A stretch of DNA of 58,726 nucleotides from Candidatus Zixiibacteriota bacterium. GTDB lineage: Bacteria > Zixibacteria > MSB-5A5 > GN15 > FEB-12. The stretch lies in contig CP070674.1 in assembly GCA_020351995.1 (NCBI GenBank), forward strand, positions 803,862 to 862,587. Reading direction: 5' to 3'. The notes below the pieces were generated by a model. That model saw only the letters and a list, made by a program, of their open reading frames with translations, made no database searches and was not told the DNA's origin. Each line of letters begins with the position of its first letter. Position 1 is the first letter of the stretch. The position numbers and the translations under genes were made by a program. This document shows, piece after piece, positions 43,805-52,943 of the stretch.

Positions 43805-44071
43805 CTAAATATACCACCATCTAAAATAGATGATAACAAGCAAAACAACCAACATCGACATAAAGTTTATCTTAAGTTTCAATCCGAACGTGAAAGAAAT
43901 GGCATAAAAATCGACCTTCACGGTATCGAAACCTATAACAATCGCCTTGGTAAAAACCGTTTTGGCCGCACCGGCCGGCAGAAAGGTACCGATAATATCC
44001 CCTATGAGTCCCCCGATTACGGCACCGAGCAACAGGGCGACAATTATGAATGTCAGCTCACGCTTTTTCAA
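43805..44071 (-). CDS. Small membrane protein, DUF4321-like
   Basis: An 88-aa protein with two to three hydrophobic segments: LTFIIVALLLGAVIGGLIGD near the start, an amphipathic middle (AKTVFTKAIVIGFDTVKVD), and a C-terminal helix (MLVVLLVIIYFRWWYI). It resembles DUF4321 proteins of FCB and firmicute genomes, which also sit near tatA and purine genes. Starts 2 bases after purQ. Function unknown. Confidence 0.75.
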   Translation of the reverse strand: MKKRELTFIIVALLLGAVIGGLIGDIIGTFLPAGAAKTVFTKAIVIGFDTVKVDFYAISFTFGLKLKINFMSMLVVLLVIIYFRWWYI

Positions 44072-44073
44072 TT

Positions 44074-44781
44074 CTAACTCACGAGTTTAAGTTTCGAAAC
44101 AGTCGAACGCAATGACTCGAAGACCTTCAAGCCGTCAATCGAACCCAGAATGTCCTCGACGGCTCGTTCGGGATGCGGCATCATGCCCAGGACGTTTCCT
44201 TCCCGGTTGATGACGCCGGCGATATTATTGATCGAGCCGTTTGGATTGGCCTCGGCCGTAATCCGGCCGCCCCGGTCAACGTATCTGAATACCACCTGGT
44301 CCCTGTCTTCGAGCTGCTTGATATCGCCGTCGAAATTGTAGTAGCTCCCCTCGCCGTGGGCGATAGGTATTTTCAAAATGTCGCCTTTTCGTCCGGCATT
44401 GGAGAAACTGGTGGTATCATTTTCTATTCTGAGATACACGAATTTGCAGCTAAAGCGAAGGTGACTGTTTCGGATAAGGGCGCCCGGCAGCAGCCCGCAC
44501 TCGGTAAGCACCTGAAACCCGTTGCAGATACCGATGACCAGTCCCCCGGAGCGCGCGAAACCAATGACCTTATCCATAATCGGTGAGAACCGGGCAATGG
44601 CCCCGGCTCTGAGATAGTCCCCGTAAGAAAACCCGCCGGGAAGAATAACAACGTCACAGCCAGCCAGATCCTCTGACTTATGCCACAGAAACTCGACATC
44701 CTCTTTGAGGATGTGTTTGACGGCAGCGTAGGCGTCGTAATCGCAATTGGCGCCGGGGAATGTTACCACCCCAAACTTCAT
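44074..44781 (-). CDS. purQ: Phosphoribosylformylglycinamidine synthase subunit PurQ
   Basis: A 235-aa class I glutamine amidotransferase that feeds ammonia to PurL in step four of purine synthesis. Catalytic Cys in [19 protein letters not shown] (about residue 86), oxyanion loop [18 protein letters not shown], and the His-Glu pair in [11 protein letters not shown]. Start overlaps the purS stop (ATGA). PurL, the large partner, is not in this window. Confidence 0.95.
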   Translation of the reverse strand: MKFGVVTFPGANCDYDAYAAVKHILKEDVEFLWHKSEDLAGCDVVILPGGFSYGDYLRAGAIARFSPIMDKVIGFARSGGLVIGICNGFQVLTECGLLPGALIRNSHLRFSCKFVYLRIENDTTSFSNAGRKGDILKIPIAHGEGSYYNFDGDIKQLEDRDQVVFRYVDRGGRITAEANPNGSINNIAGVINREGNVLGMMPHPERAVEDILGSIDGLKVFESLRSTVSKLKLVS

Positions 44782-45029
44782 CCCTTTTTCTCCACCGAGA
44801 AATTCTCAATTACCGGGTTGCTCAGCAATTTGGAGCAGACCTCGTCGATCTGACGGTCGATCTCGGCGCCGTTGGCGTTTATTTCCAGTTCGAAGAATTT
44901 ACCCGACCGAACCGACAGGAAATCCTTATATCCCATCTGCATGAGGGCTTTATGTATAGTCACACCCTGTGGGTCGAGCACGCCGTCTTTCAGTCTGACG
45001 TAGACAATCGCTTTTTTCTTGTCACCCAT
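44778..45029 (-). CDS. purS: Phosphoribosylformylglycinamidine synthase subunit PurS
   Basis: An 83-aa bridging subunit that docks PurQ to PurL. I start at ATG 45029 behind GAGGAAT, since this gives the normal size and the opening KKKAIVYVRLKDGVLDPQG. Other family pieces are MGYKDFLSVRSGKFFELEI and KLLSNPVIENFSV. Its start lies inside the end of pssA by 8 bases, and its end overlaps purQ. Confidence 0.93.
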   Translation of the reverse strand: MGDKKKAIVYVRLKDGVLDPQGVTIHKALMQMGYKDFLSVRSGKFFELEINANGAEIDRQIDEVCSKLLSNPVIENFSVEKKG

Positions 45030-45795
45030 TCTTATTCCTCGTGTCGTTTTTCCTGCGGCCATACTGTCGGCCGGTAACTTTACCTACGCCAAGGTGAAAC
45101 AGTCTGAACATCTCCCTTGCCATCCCGAACAATATATACAAAGCAAAAAACGGAAACAACAACAGTCTTGGCTGAAAAATGACCACCACTCCGGCGGCGA
45201 CCAGTATCACCAGTTTGAGGCGGTTATGCGGCGTGTCAAAGTTGTCCGGGAAACTATCATATTGAACCTGGGAAACCATCAGAAAAGCAAACAGGATGAT
45301 CATAGAGACCAGCCATTCGCCGTACTGAAGTTCGCCCCACAGGTGATAGGAGAATATGATGAAAGCCACAAGGGTAACGGCGGCTGCCGGGACCGGCAGG
45401 CCCAGGAAGTCTTTCTTTTCTTCGGTTTCGGCCATAAGATTGAACCGGGCCAGGCGGTAGGCAGCGGCCATTATGTACACGATAGAAATCACCCAGCCCC
45501 ATTTCCCAAGGCTGTTGAGCTTGATGCTGTAAACCAGAGTAGCCGGGGCCACGCCGAAGGAGAGGAAGTCGGCCAGCGAGTCGAGTTCGACACCAAACGG
45601 GGAGGCCCCTCCGCTGAGGCGAGCGACCTTGCCATCGAGGGCATCAAGAAACCCGGCCAGGATGATAAACCAGCAGGCAGTGGTTATGTTGCCTTCAAAG
45701 GCCGAAAGTATCGCCAGGAAGCCACAGACAACATTGCCCATGGTAAACGTTCCCGGAAACACACCCCTATATTTGGATATTCTTTCCCCTGGCAT
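45022..45795 (-). CDS. pssA: CDP-diacylglycerol-serine phosphatidyltransferase PssA
   Basis: A 257-aa polytopic membrane enzyme making phosphatidylserine. The CDP-alcohol phosphotransferase motif is complete: DALDGKVARLSGGASPFGVE followed by LDSLADFLSFG, with all four Asp residues. I start at ATG 45795, since AGGAGA lies just ahead of it; the upstream TTG at 45807 would be inside that ribosome site. Overlaps the end of psd by 29 bases, so the two steps of phosphatidylethanolamine synthesis are coupled. A 286-codon frame on the other strand is a shadow. Confidence 0.93.
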   Translation of the reverse strand: MPGERISKYRGVFPGTFTMGNVVCGFLAILSAFEGNITTACWFIILAGFLDALDGKVARLSGGASPFGVELDSLADFLSFGVAPATLVYSIKLNSLGKWGWVISIVYIMAAAYRLARFNLMAETEEKKDFLGLPVPAAAVTLVAFIIFSYHLWGELQYGEWLVSMIILFAFLMVSQVQYDSFPDNFDTPHNRLKLVILVAAGVVVIFQPRLLLFPFFALYILFGMAREMFRLFHLGVGKVTGRQYGRRKNDTRNKNG

Positions 45796-46471
45796 TGCTC
45801 TCCTCAATTGGGTTATCGTTTTCTGGAGGCAGGTAGCCGATCTGGCTCTTACCTCCGGCCACGTGCTGGCCTAATTTGACCCGAACGTCACTCTCAGCCG
45901 GAAAGATCAATTCGGCTCGCGAACCAAACCTGATTATTCCGAACCTGTCACCGGCGCTCACCTCATCCCCCGCTTCCAGCCTGCACACGATTCGGCGGGC
46001 AATCAGACCGGCAATCTGCTTGAATATAATCTTGTGACCACGGGATGCCGTCATGCCGATTTCGGTCTGTTCGTTAAGATGCGATGCTTTGTCCTTGAAA
46101 GCGGCGAAAAACTTACCCGGATTGTAGCTTACATAATCAATTCTGCCCGAGGCCGGTACCCGATTGACATGGACATCAAAAATCGACAGGAAGATTGATA
46201 CTTTGACGGCGGGACCGCCAATATATGGGTGGTCGGGGATACTCTCGACGGCAATGACGCGGCCATCGGCCGGCGCCACCAGGCACCCGTCAGATGCAGT
46301 TATCTTCCGCACGGGATCCCGAAAGAAGAAGATCGAAAAGACCGTCAGCAGACCAAACACCAGGCTCAGCACAAGAGCCGAGCGACTGTCATACCGGGTT
46401 GCCACCACCACAAGACCGGCAGTAATTACAAGACCAATGACTATAATGTGGAGACCTTCGCGTGCTATCAT
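45767..46471 (-). CDS. psd: Phosphatidylserine decarboxylase, short type
   Basis: A 234-aa enzyme converting phosphatidylserine to phosphatidylethanolamine. It has an N-terminal membrane pair (LHIIVIGLVITAGLVVVAT, LVLSLVFGLLTVFSIFFFRD), the substrate region VAPADGRVIAVE and HVNRVPASGRID, and the self-cleavage motif FGSRAELIFP, where the Ser becomes the pyruvoyl group. Short archaeal-type length. Its ATG overlaps the stop of purB by 4 bases. Confidence 0.93.
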   Translation of the reverse strand: MIAREGLHIIVIGLVITAGLVVVATRYDSRSALVLSLVFGLLTVFSIFFFRDPVRKITASDGCLVAPADGRVIAVESIPDHPYIGGPAVKVSIFLSIFDVHVNRVPASGRIDYVSYNPGKFFAAFKDKASHLNEQTEIGMTASRGHKIIFKQIAGLIARRIVCRLEAGDEVSAGDRFGIIRFGSRAELIFPAESDVRVKLGQHVAGGKSQIGYLPPENDNPIEESNARGKNIQI

Positions 46472-47763
46472 CGACCAAAGACACGTTTAAAGATTTTGCC
46501 GACATTCTTGGTGTAATACCGCAAATCGAAGCAATCATCGATATCGGCTTCAGACAAATGCTTGCGAATTTCCCGGTCCTGCTTGACCAGTTCGCGAAAA
46601 GGACCTCTCCCCTGATGAGCGGCCATGGCGTTACGTTGTACCATCCTGTAGGCCTTATCGCGTGATCCGACAGGGCCGGTAAGTTTCAGCAGAAGGCGCT
46701 GGGAGAAGACGACTCCGCCACGGTGGAAGATGTTTTCTATCATTCGTTTTTCGTTTACGACCAATCCTTTGAGAAGTTCGTTGAATTTCTGCAGGCCGTA
46801 ATCGATGACAATGGTGGCGTCGGGAATAATTACTCTCTCGACAGAAGAGTGCGCAATGTCACGCTCGTGCCACAGCGGAATATTCTCCATGGCCGACATG
46901 GCATAGCCGCGAAGCATCCGGGCAATTCCGGTTATGCGTTCGGCGGTAATCGGATTCTTCTTGTGCGGCATCGCCGAGGATCCCTTCTGGCCTTTGGTGA
47001 ACCCCTCGGCCATCTCGCCGATCTCACTTCTTTGAAGGTTACGAATCTCGGTAGCGAACTTCTCCAGCGACGAAGCCAGCAACGCCAGAGCGGTAATATA
47101 GTGAGCATGCCGATCACGCTGAACCACCTGCGTGCTTACCTCCGCCGGACGCAATCCCAGCCGGCGACACACGGTAGTCTCTATTTTCGGGTCAAGGTTG
47201 GCGAAATTCCCGACCGCACCTGACATTTTGCCAACCGAAACAGCCTGAGTGGCGGCCTTGAAACGCTCCTGAGCCCGACTCAGCTCTGTATACCAGACCG
47301 CAAACTTGAGTCCGACAGTGGTGGGTTCCGCCAGAATGCCGTGTGTTCGCCCCATGCACGGCATCATCATATACCGCCTGGCCAGCGTTTTTATCTGTCT
47401 GAGAGCATGGCCGATCTTCTTATCAATTATCCCGGCTGCTTGCTTCATCAGCAGTGATAGCGAGGTGTCCAGCATATCCGAGGAAGTCATGCCGAAGTGA
47501 AGATACCTGGCGTCATCACCCACGTACTCGGAGACCGAGGTCAGAAAGGCGATGACATCATGGTTTACTTCCTGTTCTATTTCGTTGATGCGGGCGACGT
47601 CGAAGCGGGCCTTCTTCTTGATAGCCTGGTACGCTTTCACGGGTATGATCTTGTATTCGGCCATGGCCCTGGCCGCCTCAAGCTCAACCTTTAGCCAGGT
47701 ACGGAATTTATTCTCTTCCGACCACAGCTCCCCCATTTCCTTGAGCGTATAGCGTGAGATCAT
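46468..47763 (-). CDS. purB: Adenylosuccinate lyase PurB
   Basis: A 431-aa enzyme acting twice in purine synthesis (SAICAR to AICAR; adenylosuccinate to AMP). Superfamily signature GSSAMPHKKNPITAERI near residue 260, plus LHFGMTSSDMLDTSLSLLMK and MPCMGRTHGILAEPTTVGLK with the catalytic His. Normal length. It abuts tal and overlaps psd, in one transcript with purS and purQ. Confidence 0.96.
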   Translation of the reverse strand: MISRYTLKEMGELWSEENKFRTWLKVELEAARAMAEYKIIPVKAYQAIKKKARFDVARINEIEQEVNHDVIAFLTSVSEYVGDDARYLHFGMTSSDMLDTSLSLLMKQAAGIIDKKIGHALRQIKTLARRYMMMPCMGRTHGILAEPTTVGLKFAVWYTELSRAQERFKAATQAVSVGKMSGAVGNFANLDPKIETTVCRRLGLRPAEVSTQVVQRDRHAHYITALALLASSLEKFATEIRNLQRSEIGEMAEGFTKGQKGSSAMPHKKNPITAERITGIARMLRGYAMSAMENIPLWHERDIAHSSVERVIIPDATIVIDYGLQKFNELLKGLVVNEKRMIENIFHRGGVVFSQRLLLKLTGPVGSRDKAYRMVQRNAMAAHQGRGPFRELVKQDREIRKHLSEADIDDCFDLRYYTKNVGKIFKRVFGR

Positions 47764-48410
47764 TAGCCTTTATTCGCTTTCCTATAATCGGCGATAAATT
47801 TCTCCAACCCGATGTCGGTCAGGGGGTGTTTTATCAGGTTCTTGATGACCTTGAATGGCATGGTGATAACGTCGGCGCCAATGATGGCGGCTTCGACCAC
47901 GTGCATGGGATGCCTGACCGAGGCTACCAGCACCTCGGTATTGAAATTGTAGTTGTGATAAATGGTCACGATCTGGCCTATGAGTTCCATCCCGTCGGTT
48001 GAGATATCATCGAGACGACCAATAAACGGTGATACGTAGGTTGCCCCCGCCTTGGCGACCAGTATGGCCTGAGTCGGACTGAACACAAGCGTAGCGTTGG
48101 TCATGATACCGCGGCTGGTAAGAGTCTTTATGGCCCGCAGGCCTTCAAGGATGGTGGGAATCTTGATTACGATATTATCGGCAATCTTAGCCAGTTCTTC
48201 AGCTTCCTTTACCATACCATCGTGATCAGTCGCGATAACCTCAGCCGAGACCGGCCCGCTAACGACCTGGCAGATTTCCTTGAGAAGCTCGCGGTAAGGA
48301 GTAGTTTCCTTTGCGGCCAACGACGGGTTCGTGGTCACGCCATCGAGCACTCCCATCGCCGCAGCTTCTTTTATTTCATCGACATTGGCGGTATCAATGA
48401 AGAATTTCAT
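47763..48410 (-). CDS. tal: Transaldolase / fructose-6-phosphate aldolase type
   Basis: A 215-aa small-type transaldolase linking the pentose phosphate path to glycolysis. Start [20 protein letters not shown] and [12 protein letters not shown], Schiff-base Lys in NIVIKIPT (about residue 85), and [19 protein letters not shown]. Small transaldolases and fructose-6-phosphate aldolases cannot be separated by eye; transaldolase is the safer call. Placed between truA and purB, with 6 and 0 bases of spacing. Confidence 0.92.
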   Translation of the reverse strand: MKFFIDTANVDEIKEAAAMGVLDGVTTNPSLAAKETTPYRELLKEICQVVSGPVSAEVIATDHDGMVKEAEELAKIADNIVIKIPTILEGLRAIKTLTSRGIMTNATLVFSPTQAILVAKAGATYVSPFIGRLDDISTDGMELIGQIVTIYHNYNFNTEVLVASVRHPMHVVEAAIIGADVITMPFKVIKNLIKHPLTDIGLEKFIADYRKANKG

Positions 48411-48416
48411 ATCCGA

Positions 48417-49181
48417 TTATCCTTTGTTGTAGCCTACCGAAACCAGGTATAACCCCTGGGCCGGAGCGGTGAACTCTACCCTTTCCGTTGCTGAAGATTT
48501 TATAATATCGCCAAACCGCTCTAAAGTCAAGTTTAGCTTATTCTTATCCTGTTGAACGGTGGCCAGATTGACCATGGCTCCGACCAGCGAGCGTATCATG
48601 CTATGCAGGAAACGGTTGCCTCGAATCTCGAACACCAGCAACGGTCCGATCCGCCGCCACAGAGCCGACTCGATAAGGCAGATGTTGTTCTCTTTGCGTG
48701 AGGAGACAACGCAGAAAGGGGCAAAATCGTGCTCGCCGACAATCATCCCGGCCGCCAGCTTAAGCAGGTCGTAGTTGATGGGTCGCGTATATTCCCAGCG
48801 ATAGGCAAAATAAAGGGCCGACTTCTCCAGTCCAATCAGGTACCGATATCTCTTGAAAAGAGCGTCCCGACGAGCATCAAACTCCAGCGGAACCGCCGCT
48901 GAGTCGAGAACGCGAATATCATCGGGCAAGTAGTAATTAAGGGCGTCCCGGTAGCGTTCCGGTTCAAGGTGATGCTCTATTACGAAGTTGGCAACCTGCC
49001 CCAGGGCGTGGACCCCGGCATCGGTGCGTCCCGCTCCCGTCACTTTAACGTCCCGACCGGTGGTCTTGTGGATAGCAGCTTTGATCTCGTCCTGCACGGT
49101 TTTGGGACCGGACTGAGACTGCCAGCCGCAGTACTGGGTGCCCTGATATTGTATGGTAAGTTTGATGTTTCTGCGATCCAT
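48417..49181 (-). CDS. truA: tRNA pseudouridine synthase TruA
   Basis: A 254-aa enzyme making pseudouridine at positions 38-40 of tRNA anticodon stems. Catalytic Asp in TGAGRTDAGVHALGQVANF (about residue 52), plus YQGTQYCGWQSQ, RRDALFKRYRYLIG and GNRFLHSMIRSLVGAMV. Normal length. Starts 3 bases after ecfT. Its pairing with ecfT is seen in many bacteria. Confidence 0.95.
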   Translation of the reverse strand: MDRRNIKLTIQYQGTQYCGWQSQSGPKTVQDEIKAAIHKTTGRDVKVTGAGRTDAGVHALGQVANFVIEHHLEPERYRDALNYYLPDDIRVLDSAAVPLEFDARRDALFKRYRYLIGLEKSALYFAYRWEYTRPINYDLLKLAAGMIVGEHDFAPFCVVSSRKENNICLIESALWRRIGPLLVFEIRGNRFLHSMIRSLVGAMVNLATVQQDKNKLNLTLERFGDIIKSSATERVEFTAPAQGLYLVSVGYNKG

Positions 49182-49184
49182 GCG

Positions 49185-49988
49185 TTACCGGGTAAAATGG
49201 AATAAAACGAAAATTGAGGCTGATGAGGCCGCCGCGAACAGCCACTCACGGACTCCGAACCGACTTCGAGAATAAAAACTTCTCTCCCGCCGGCTGCTGT
49301 AACCCCTGGCTTCAATGGCCAGCGCCAGCTCATCGGCTCTCTGAATAGCAGCCACAAAGACGGGAATTATTATGCTACCGGTCTTCTTGATTCGGTTGAC
49401 CAAGGAACCCGAAAAATTGACACCGCGGATAAGTTGGGCGTTTTTTATGGTCGCAAACTCATCGTACAGAATGGGAATAAACCTCAGGGCAATAAACAGT
49501 ATTAGTGCCAGGTCATAGACCGGTACTTTGAGTTTACACAGCGGCCGCAGCAGCTTGGTCATGGCGTCACCAAGTTCCGAGGGGGAGTTGGTCAGGGTAA
49601 CCAGAAAAGCTACTGATATAAAGATAACCAGACGGAGTGAGTAAAACACGGCCATCTCTACCGCGCCCCGGGTGACTTTGAAACCGAACAGGTTCAGCAG
49701 AACTTCGGTATCCCGGGCAGAAAACAGTAAATGATAAACACAGGTGATTACCACGAGAATAACAACCGGCCTGAAATTGTTGATTAGTGTTCTGCTGCCG
49801 ACCCCCGAGAGAACAAGTGCCAGTATCAGTGAAGCCAGAATGGCCAGATAGAAGACAAGCGAACCGGTTAGCACGGCCAAAACCAGCACCAGCGAAATGG
49901 GAATGATTTTAGCCCGTGCGTCCAGATGATGCAGAAAGGAGTCGAGAGGGCGATATTGCCCCAACAGTATCGGCTTATTTCTGAACAT
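49185..49988 (-). CDS. ecfT: ECF transporter transmembrane subunit EcfT
   Basis: A 267-aa inner-membrane protein with about five helices, the T component of energy-coupling-factor vitamin or metal importers. The two coupling helices each carry a short motif near the C-terminal half: AQLIRGV (an IRG variant of the usual ARG) and LAIEARGYSS. The opening SFLHHLDARAKIIPISLVLV is the CbiQ-type start. No EcfA ATPase or S component is in the window, so these must be encoded elsewhere. First gene of an 11-gene operon; promoter at 50012-50040, AGGAATT before the ATG. Confidence 0.9.
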   Translation of the reverse strand: MFRNKPILLGQYRPLDSFLHHLDARAKIIPISLVLVLAVLTGSLVFYLAILASLILALVLSGVGSRTLINNFRPVVILVVITCVYHLLFSARDTEVLLNLFGFKVTRGAVEMAVFYSLRLVIFISVAFLVTLTNSPSELGDAMTKLLRPLCKLKVPVYDLALILFIALRFIPILYDEFATIKNAQLIRGVNFSGSLVNRIKKTGSIIIPVFVAAIQRADELALAIEARGYSSRRERSFYSRSRFGVREWLFAAASSASIFVLFHFTR

Positions 49989-50011
49989 AATTCCTCGTTA
50001 TCCGAGTGAAC

Positions 50012-50040
50012 AATATAGAATAGTTGAAAACGGCTGTCAA
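50012..50040 (-). promoter_or_regulatory. Promoter of the 11-gene ecfT operon
   Basis: Minus strand: perfect TTGACA (50035-50040), 17 bases, TATATT (50012-50017). The -35 box overlaps the last codons of the FeoB-associated gene. It separates the operon from the iron genes. Confidence 0.8.
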
Positions 50041-50210
50041 ACTGAGGTTGAGCGAGGAGATTTTCGGTTTTTCTGAGTGAGCGTGGATAACGCCTCACAT
50101 GACTTGCATCCGGATCGGGCTTTCCGTCGGCCCCACAAATGAACCACTACGTAAACACCGGCTATCACTGAGGCGGCACCGACGATTATATGCTGGAAAA
50201 TTAGCGACAT
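50037..50210 (-). CDS. FeoB-associated Cys-rich membrane peptide
   Basis: A 57-aa protein I read from ATG 50210, which overlaps the last base of the feoB stop. It has one transmembrane helix (IIVGAASVIAGVYVVVHLWG), then a basic turn and a CKSC pair (GCKSC). This matches the small FeoB-associated cysteine-rich proteins found behind feoB in many bacteria, which may help FeoB assembly or metal release. The tail is basic (TQKNRKSPRSTSV). Confidence 0.8.
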   Translation of the reverse strand: MSLIFQHIIVGAASVIAGVYVVVHLWGRRKARSGCKSCEALSTLTQKNRKSPRSTSV

Positions 50211-52627
50211 TAGAAGCCGGCTCCTCTCATTATCTGGAAGGAAGTGAAGGCAAACAAGTAAGCCAGGGCTGTCATGTAGACAAAAGTGGCAACAGAGTAT
50301 ATCCAGCTGGCGGTTTCCTGCCGGATGGTTACCAGAGTGGCTCCACACTGGCAACATAGCGCGAAGAATACCATAATGGATATTGCCACGGCTGGTGAAA
50401 AAACAGCCTTACCCTTGTCCGGGCCGTCTTCCCAGACAGCGTTGCGCATCTTTTCAATCAGAGAAGATGACTGTACCTCGATTTCCGTACCGAGGTTGTA
50501 TATCGTGCCGAGCGTGGCTATTATTACCTCGCGGGCGGGAAAAGCCGCCAGAACCGATACTGTTATTTTCCAGTCCCAGCCAAGCGGTTCGAACAGCGGT
50601 TCGATCTGACGGCCGACTATTCCCAGGAAGGACCCCCTGATATGGGCACCCGCTTTTTCGTTGGCAATCCGGGTGATGGACTGGTTGTGGTCGAGCATCA
50701 GATATCGCGCCCGATAAAGGGTTTCAACGAGCTCCGGGAACGAAGAGTATTCGGCAATCAACTCGGTCCGTATGCCTTCCAATTGGGTGAAATCCAAGGC
50801 GCGGTCAAAACTTTCAGTGATATGCTCCGCTGCCGAACCCACCTCCGGTGACTGGCCGGTCGTGAGGGCGTCAATCCGGGAGGCCAACAAAGCCTGTGAC
50901 CGGGCGAAGTTTGATATGGCCTCGGCTTTCCTAATGTTGAATTCGTGGGTGACATCAGCCGAGCGCGGATAATAGCTCAGAGCCCAGATTATCACGGTTA
51001 TGGCCAGTATGATTGTCCCGGCCCGCAGAAGAAATGATTTCAGCCGATTTAAAACCCGGATGCCAATCGAGCGCAAAGTGGGCAGCTTGTAGGTGGGCAT
51101 CTCCATCATGAAAGTACCGCGCTCGGTTTTGAGAAAGGTCTTTTTCAGAATGTAGGATACTACCACCGCCGTGGCGATTCCCAGCAGGTACAACATCGTG
51201 AGAACCAGCCCCTGCAGATTGAATATGCCCAGATAGGTTTTATACGGAATGAAGGCGGCTATCATAATAGCGTACACCGGAAGTCTGGCCGAGCAGGTCA
51301 TAAGAGGAGCCACCATGATAGTTATCAGCCTCAGTTTTCGGTCCTCAATCGTGCGGGTGGCCATAATACCGGGGACGGCGCAGGCAAAAGACGACAGCAT
51401 CGGTATAAATGACTTACCGGACAGACCACACCAGCGAAACATTCTATCGACCAGAAAGGCGGCTCTGGGCATAAAGCCGGAATCCTCCAGGATAGCAATG
51501 AAAATGAATAGAATCGCGATTTGAGGAATAAAAATCAGGACCGATCCTACACCGCCGATCACCCCATCGGTGAGCAGGGACCGCAGCGGTCCATCAACCA
51601 TAGTGGCCTCCACGCCGCCTGCAAGCCATGAGAAGGCGCCGTCTATTGCGTCCATAAGCGGAGCGGCCCAGCTGAAAATCGATTGGAATACGAGGACCAT
51701 GAGAAGCACCAGGACAACCGGACCAAGCAGGGGATGTAATAGATATTTGTCGATCTTCTCCGACACTGTTGTTTGAGCCGATTCGCTTTTTCGGACCACA
51801 AGTCGGTGAAGCTCTTCGGCTCGGTACGTCAGCGCGCCGGTTTCGGCAGTGACGAGTGAGCCGAATTTATCCCTGATCCGGCGACGTCCCTGTTCAATCC
51901 ACGGGATCACCCGCCGGCCTTCGTCACGGACATACTGTTTTTCGGCCTGACCGTTTTCATCAAATATGACACGAAGATATTGAGCGCGCGAGCGCCGGTG
52001 GTCGGAGCATTGTTCGACAAGAGTTTGCATTACTTCTTCGGTCGTGCTGTCAAAAATCCGCGTTACCCCGGTGAATGACCGATCGATAGCATTGGCCGTT
52101 TCTCTCTTGAGCTTGTCGATACCCTTTCGTCGATTGCCTATCACCGGAACGACAGGGATACCACCCAGGGCTCGGGAAAGTCTCTTGAAATTGATCCTGA
52201 TACCGCCCTGCTGTGCCAGGTCAATCATGTTTACGGCTACTACGGTCGGACAGCCTATCTGCAGGATTTGAAGTAACAGATAAAAGCCACGTTCCAATTG
52301 AGTAGCGTCGATGACACAAATTATCGCATCGGGAGGCCGCTGGCCGTCAAACTCGCCGAAAAGTACCGCGGCGGCGATATATTCGTCCGGGGTAAACGCG
52401 GATAACGAATAAGAACCCGGAATATCGACCAGGGTGAGTTTCTGACCCGGATTCAGGTCGGATTCGAAGCGACCGGTCACTTTCTCAACGGTTACGCCGG
52501 GATAGTTTCCAACCTGCTGGTTCAGCCCGGTGATGGCATTGAAGATGGTTGTCTTGCCGCTATTAGGATTACCACAAATAGCCACCACCCCTGAGCGCTG
52601 CGTGCTCTTTCCTGAAGTGACTGTCAT
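50210..52627 (-). CDS. feoB: Ferrous iron transporter FeoB
   Basis: An 805-aa inner-membrane protein importing Fe(II). N-terminal G domain: P-loop GNPNSGKTTIFN, switch region QQVGNYPGVTVEKVTG, DIPGSYSLSAF, and VNMIDLA. A helical GDI-like linker follows (about 170-270), then about eight to ten transmembrane helices with two gate regions (FMPRAAFLVDRMFRWCGLSG, and AAFPAREVIIATLGTIYNLG). An inserted hydrophilic stretch of about 110 residues lies between helices near 580-690. Preceded by feoA after 16 bases. Confidence 0.95.
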   Translation of the reverse strand: MTVTSGKSTQRSGVVAICGNPNSGKTTIFNAITGLNQQVGNYPGVTVEKVTGRFESDLNPGQKLTLVDIPGSYSLSAFTPDEYIAAAVLFGEFDGQRPPDAIICVIDATQLERGFYLLLQILQIGCPTVVAVNMIDLAQQGGIRINFKRLSRALGGIPVVPVIGNRRKGIDKLKRETANAIDRSFTGVTRIFDSTTEEVMQTLVEQCSDHRRSRAQYLRVIFDENGQAEKQYVRDEGRRVIPWIEQGRRRIRDKFGSLVTAETGALTYRAEELHRLVVRKSESAQTTVSEKIDKYLLHPLLGPVVLVLLMVLVFQSIFSWAAPLMDAIDGAFSWLAGGVEATMVDGPLRSLLTDGVIGGVGSVLIFIPQIAILFIFIAILEDSGFMPRAAFLVDRMFRWCGLSGKSFIPMLSSFACAVPGIMATRTIEDRKLRLITIMVAPLMTCSARLPVYAIMIAAFIPYKTYLGIFNLQGLVLTMLYLLGIATAVVVSYILKKTFLKTERGTFMMEMPTYKLPTLRSIGIRVLNRLKSFLLRAGTIILAITVIIWALSYYPRSADVTHEFNIRKAEAISNFARSQALLASRIDALTTGQSPEVGSAAEHITESFDRALDFTQLEGIRTELIAEYSSFPELVETLYRARYLMLDHNQSITRIANEKAGAHIRGSFLGIVGRQIEPLFEPLGWDWKITVSVLAAFPAREVIIATLGTIYNLGTEIEVQSSSLIEKMRNAVWEDGPDKGKAVFSPAVAISIMVFFALCCQCGATLVTIRQETASWIYSVATFVYMTALAYLFAFTSFQIMRGAGF

Positions 52628-52643
52628 GCGGAGTTTGTCCGAA

Positions 52644-52874
52644 CTATTTATCGAGTTTAACGGTAACCAGAGAGGCCTCAGAGTGTCTCAAGGACAGACA
52701 GCAAGAGCCCACCTGAACCTCCATCGGATCACGCAGGGGCGCGTTTCTCAGGTAGACCACGGTTCGACCCGGTACTATACCCAGTTCGAGCAATCGACGC
52801 GCAATCTTTGAGTCCCGGGTGAATCCTATTACTGTCCCACGCTGGCCCGGAAGCATTTTACTCAATGGAGTCAT
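52644..52874 (-). CDS. feoA: Ferrous iron transport accessory protein FeoA
   Basis: A 76-aa SH3-like protein that binds and modulates FeoB. Typical motifs: GQRGTVIGFTRDSKIARRLL, LGIVPGRTVVYLRNAPLRDP. It lies between fur (69 bases upstream) and feoB (16 bases downstream), in one iron-regulated operon. Confidence 0.92.
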   Translation of the reverse strand: MTPLSKMLPGQRGTVIGFTRDSKIARRLLELGIVPGRTVVYLRNAPLRDPMEVQVGSCCLSLRHSEASLVTVKLDK

Positions 52875-52943
52875 CGGTTGAATCCTTCACCTGATATTTC
52901 TCTGACCTGAACGTCTTAGCATCCAACCTCTCGTCAACGCAGG

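Noticed and set aside
45019-45879. A 286-codon plus-strand frame antisense to pssA and psd
   Set aside because: The minus strand has complete CDP-alcohol transferase and decarboxylase motifs and overlapping operon starts; the plus frame has no Shine-Dalgarno and a random composition rich in His, Gln and Arg.
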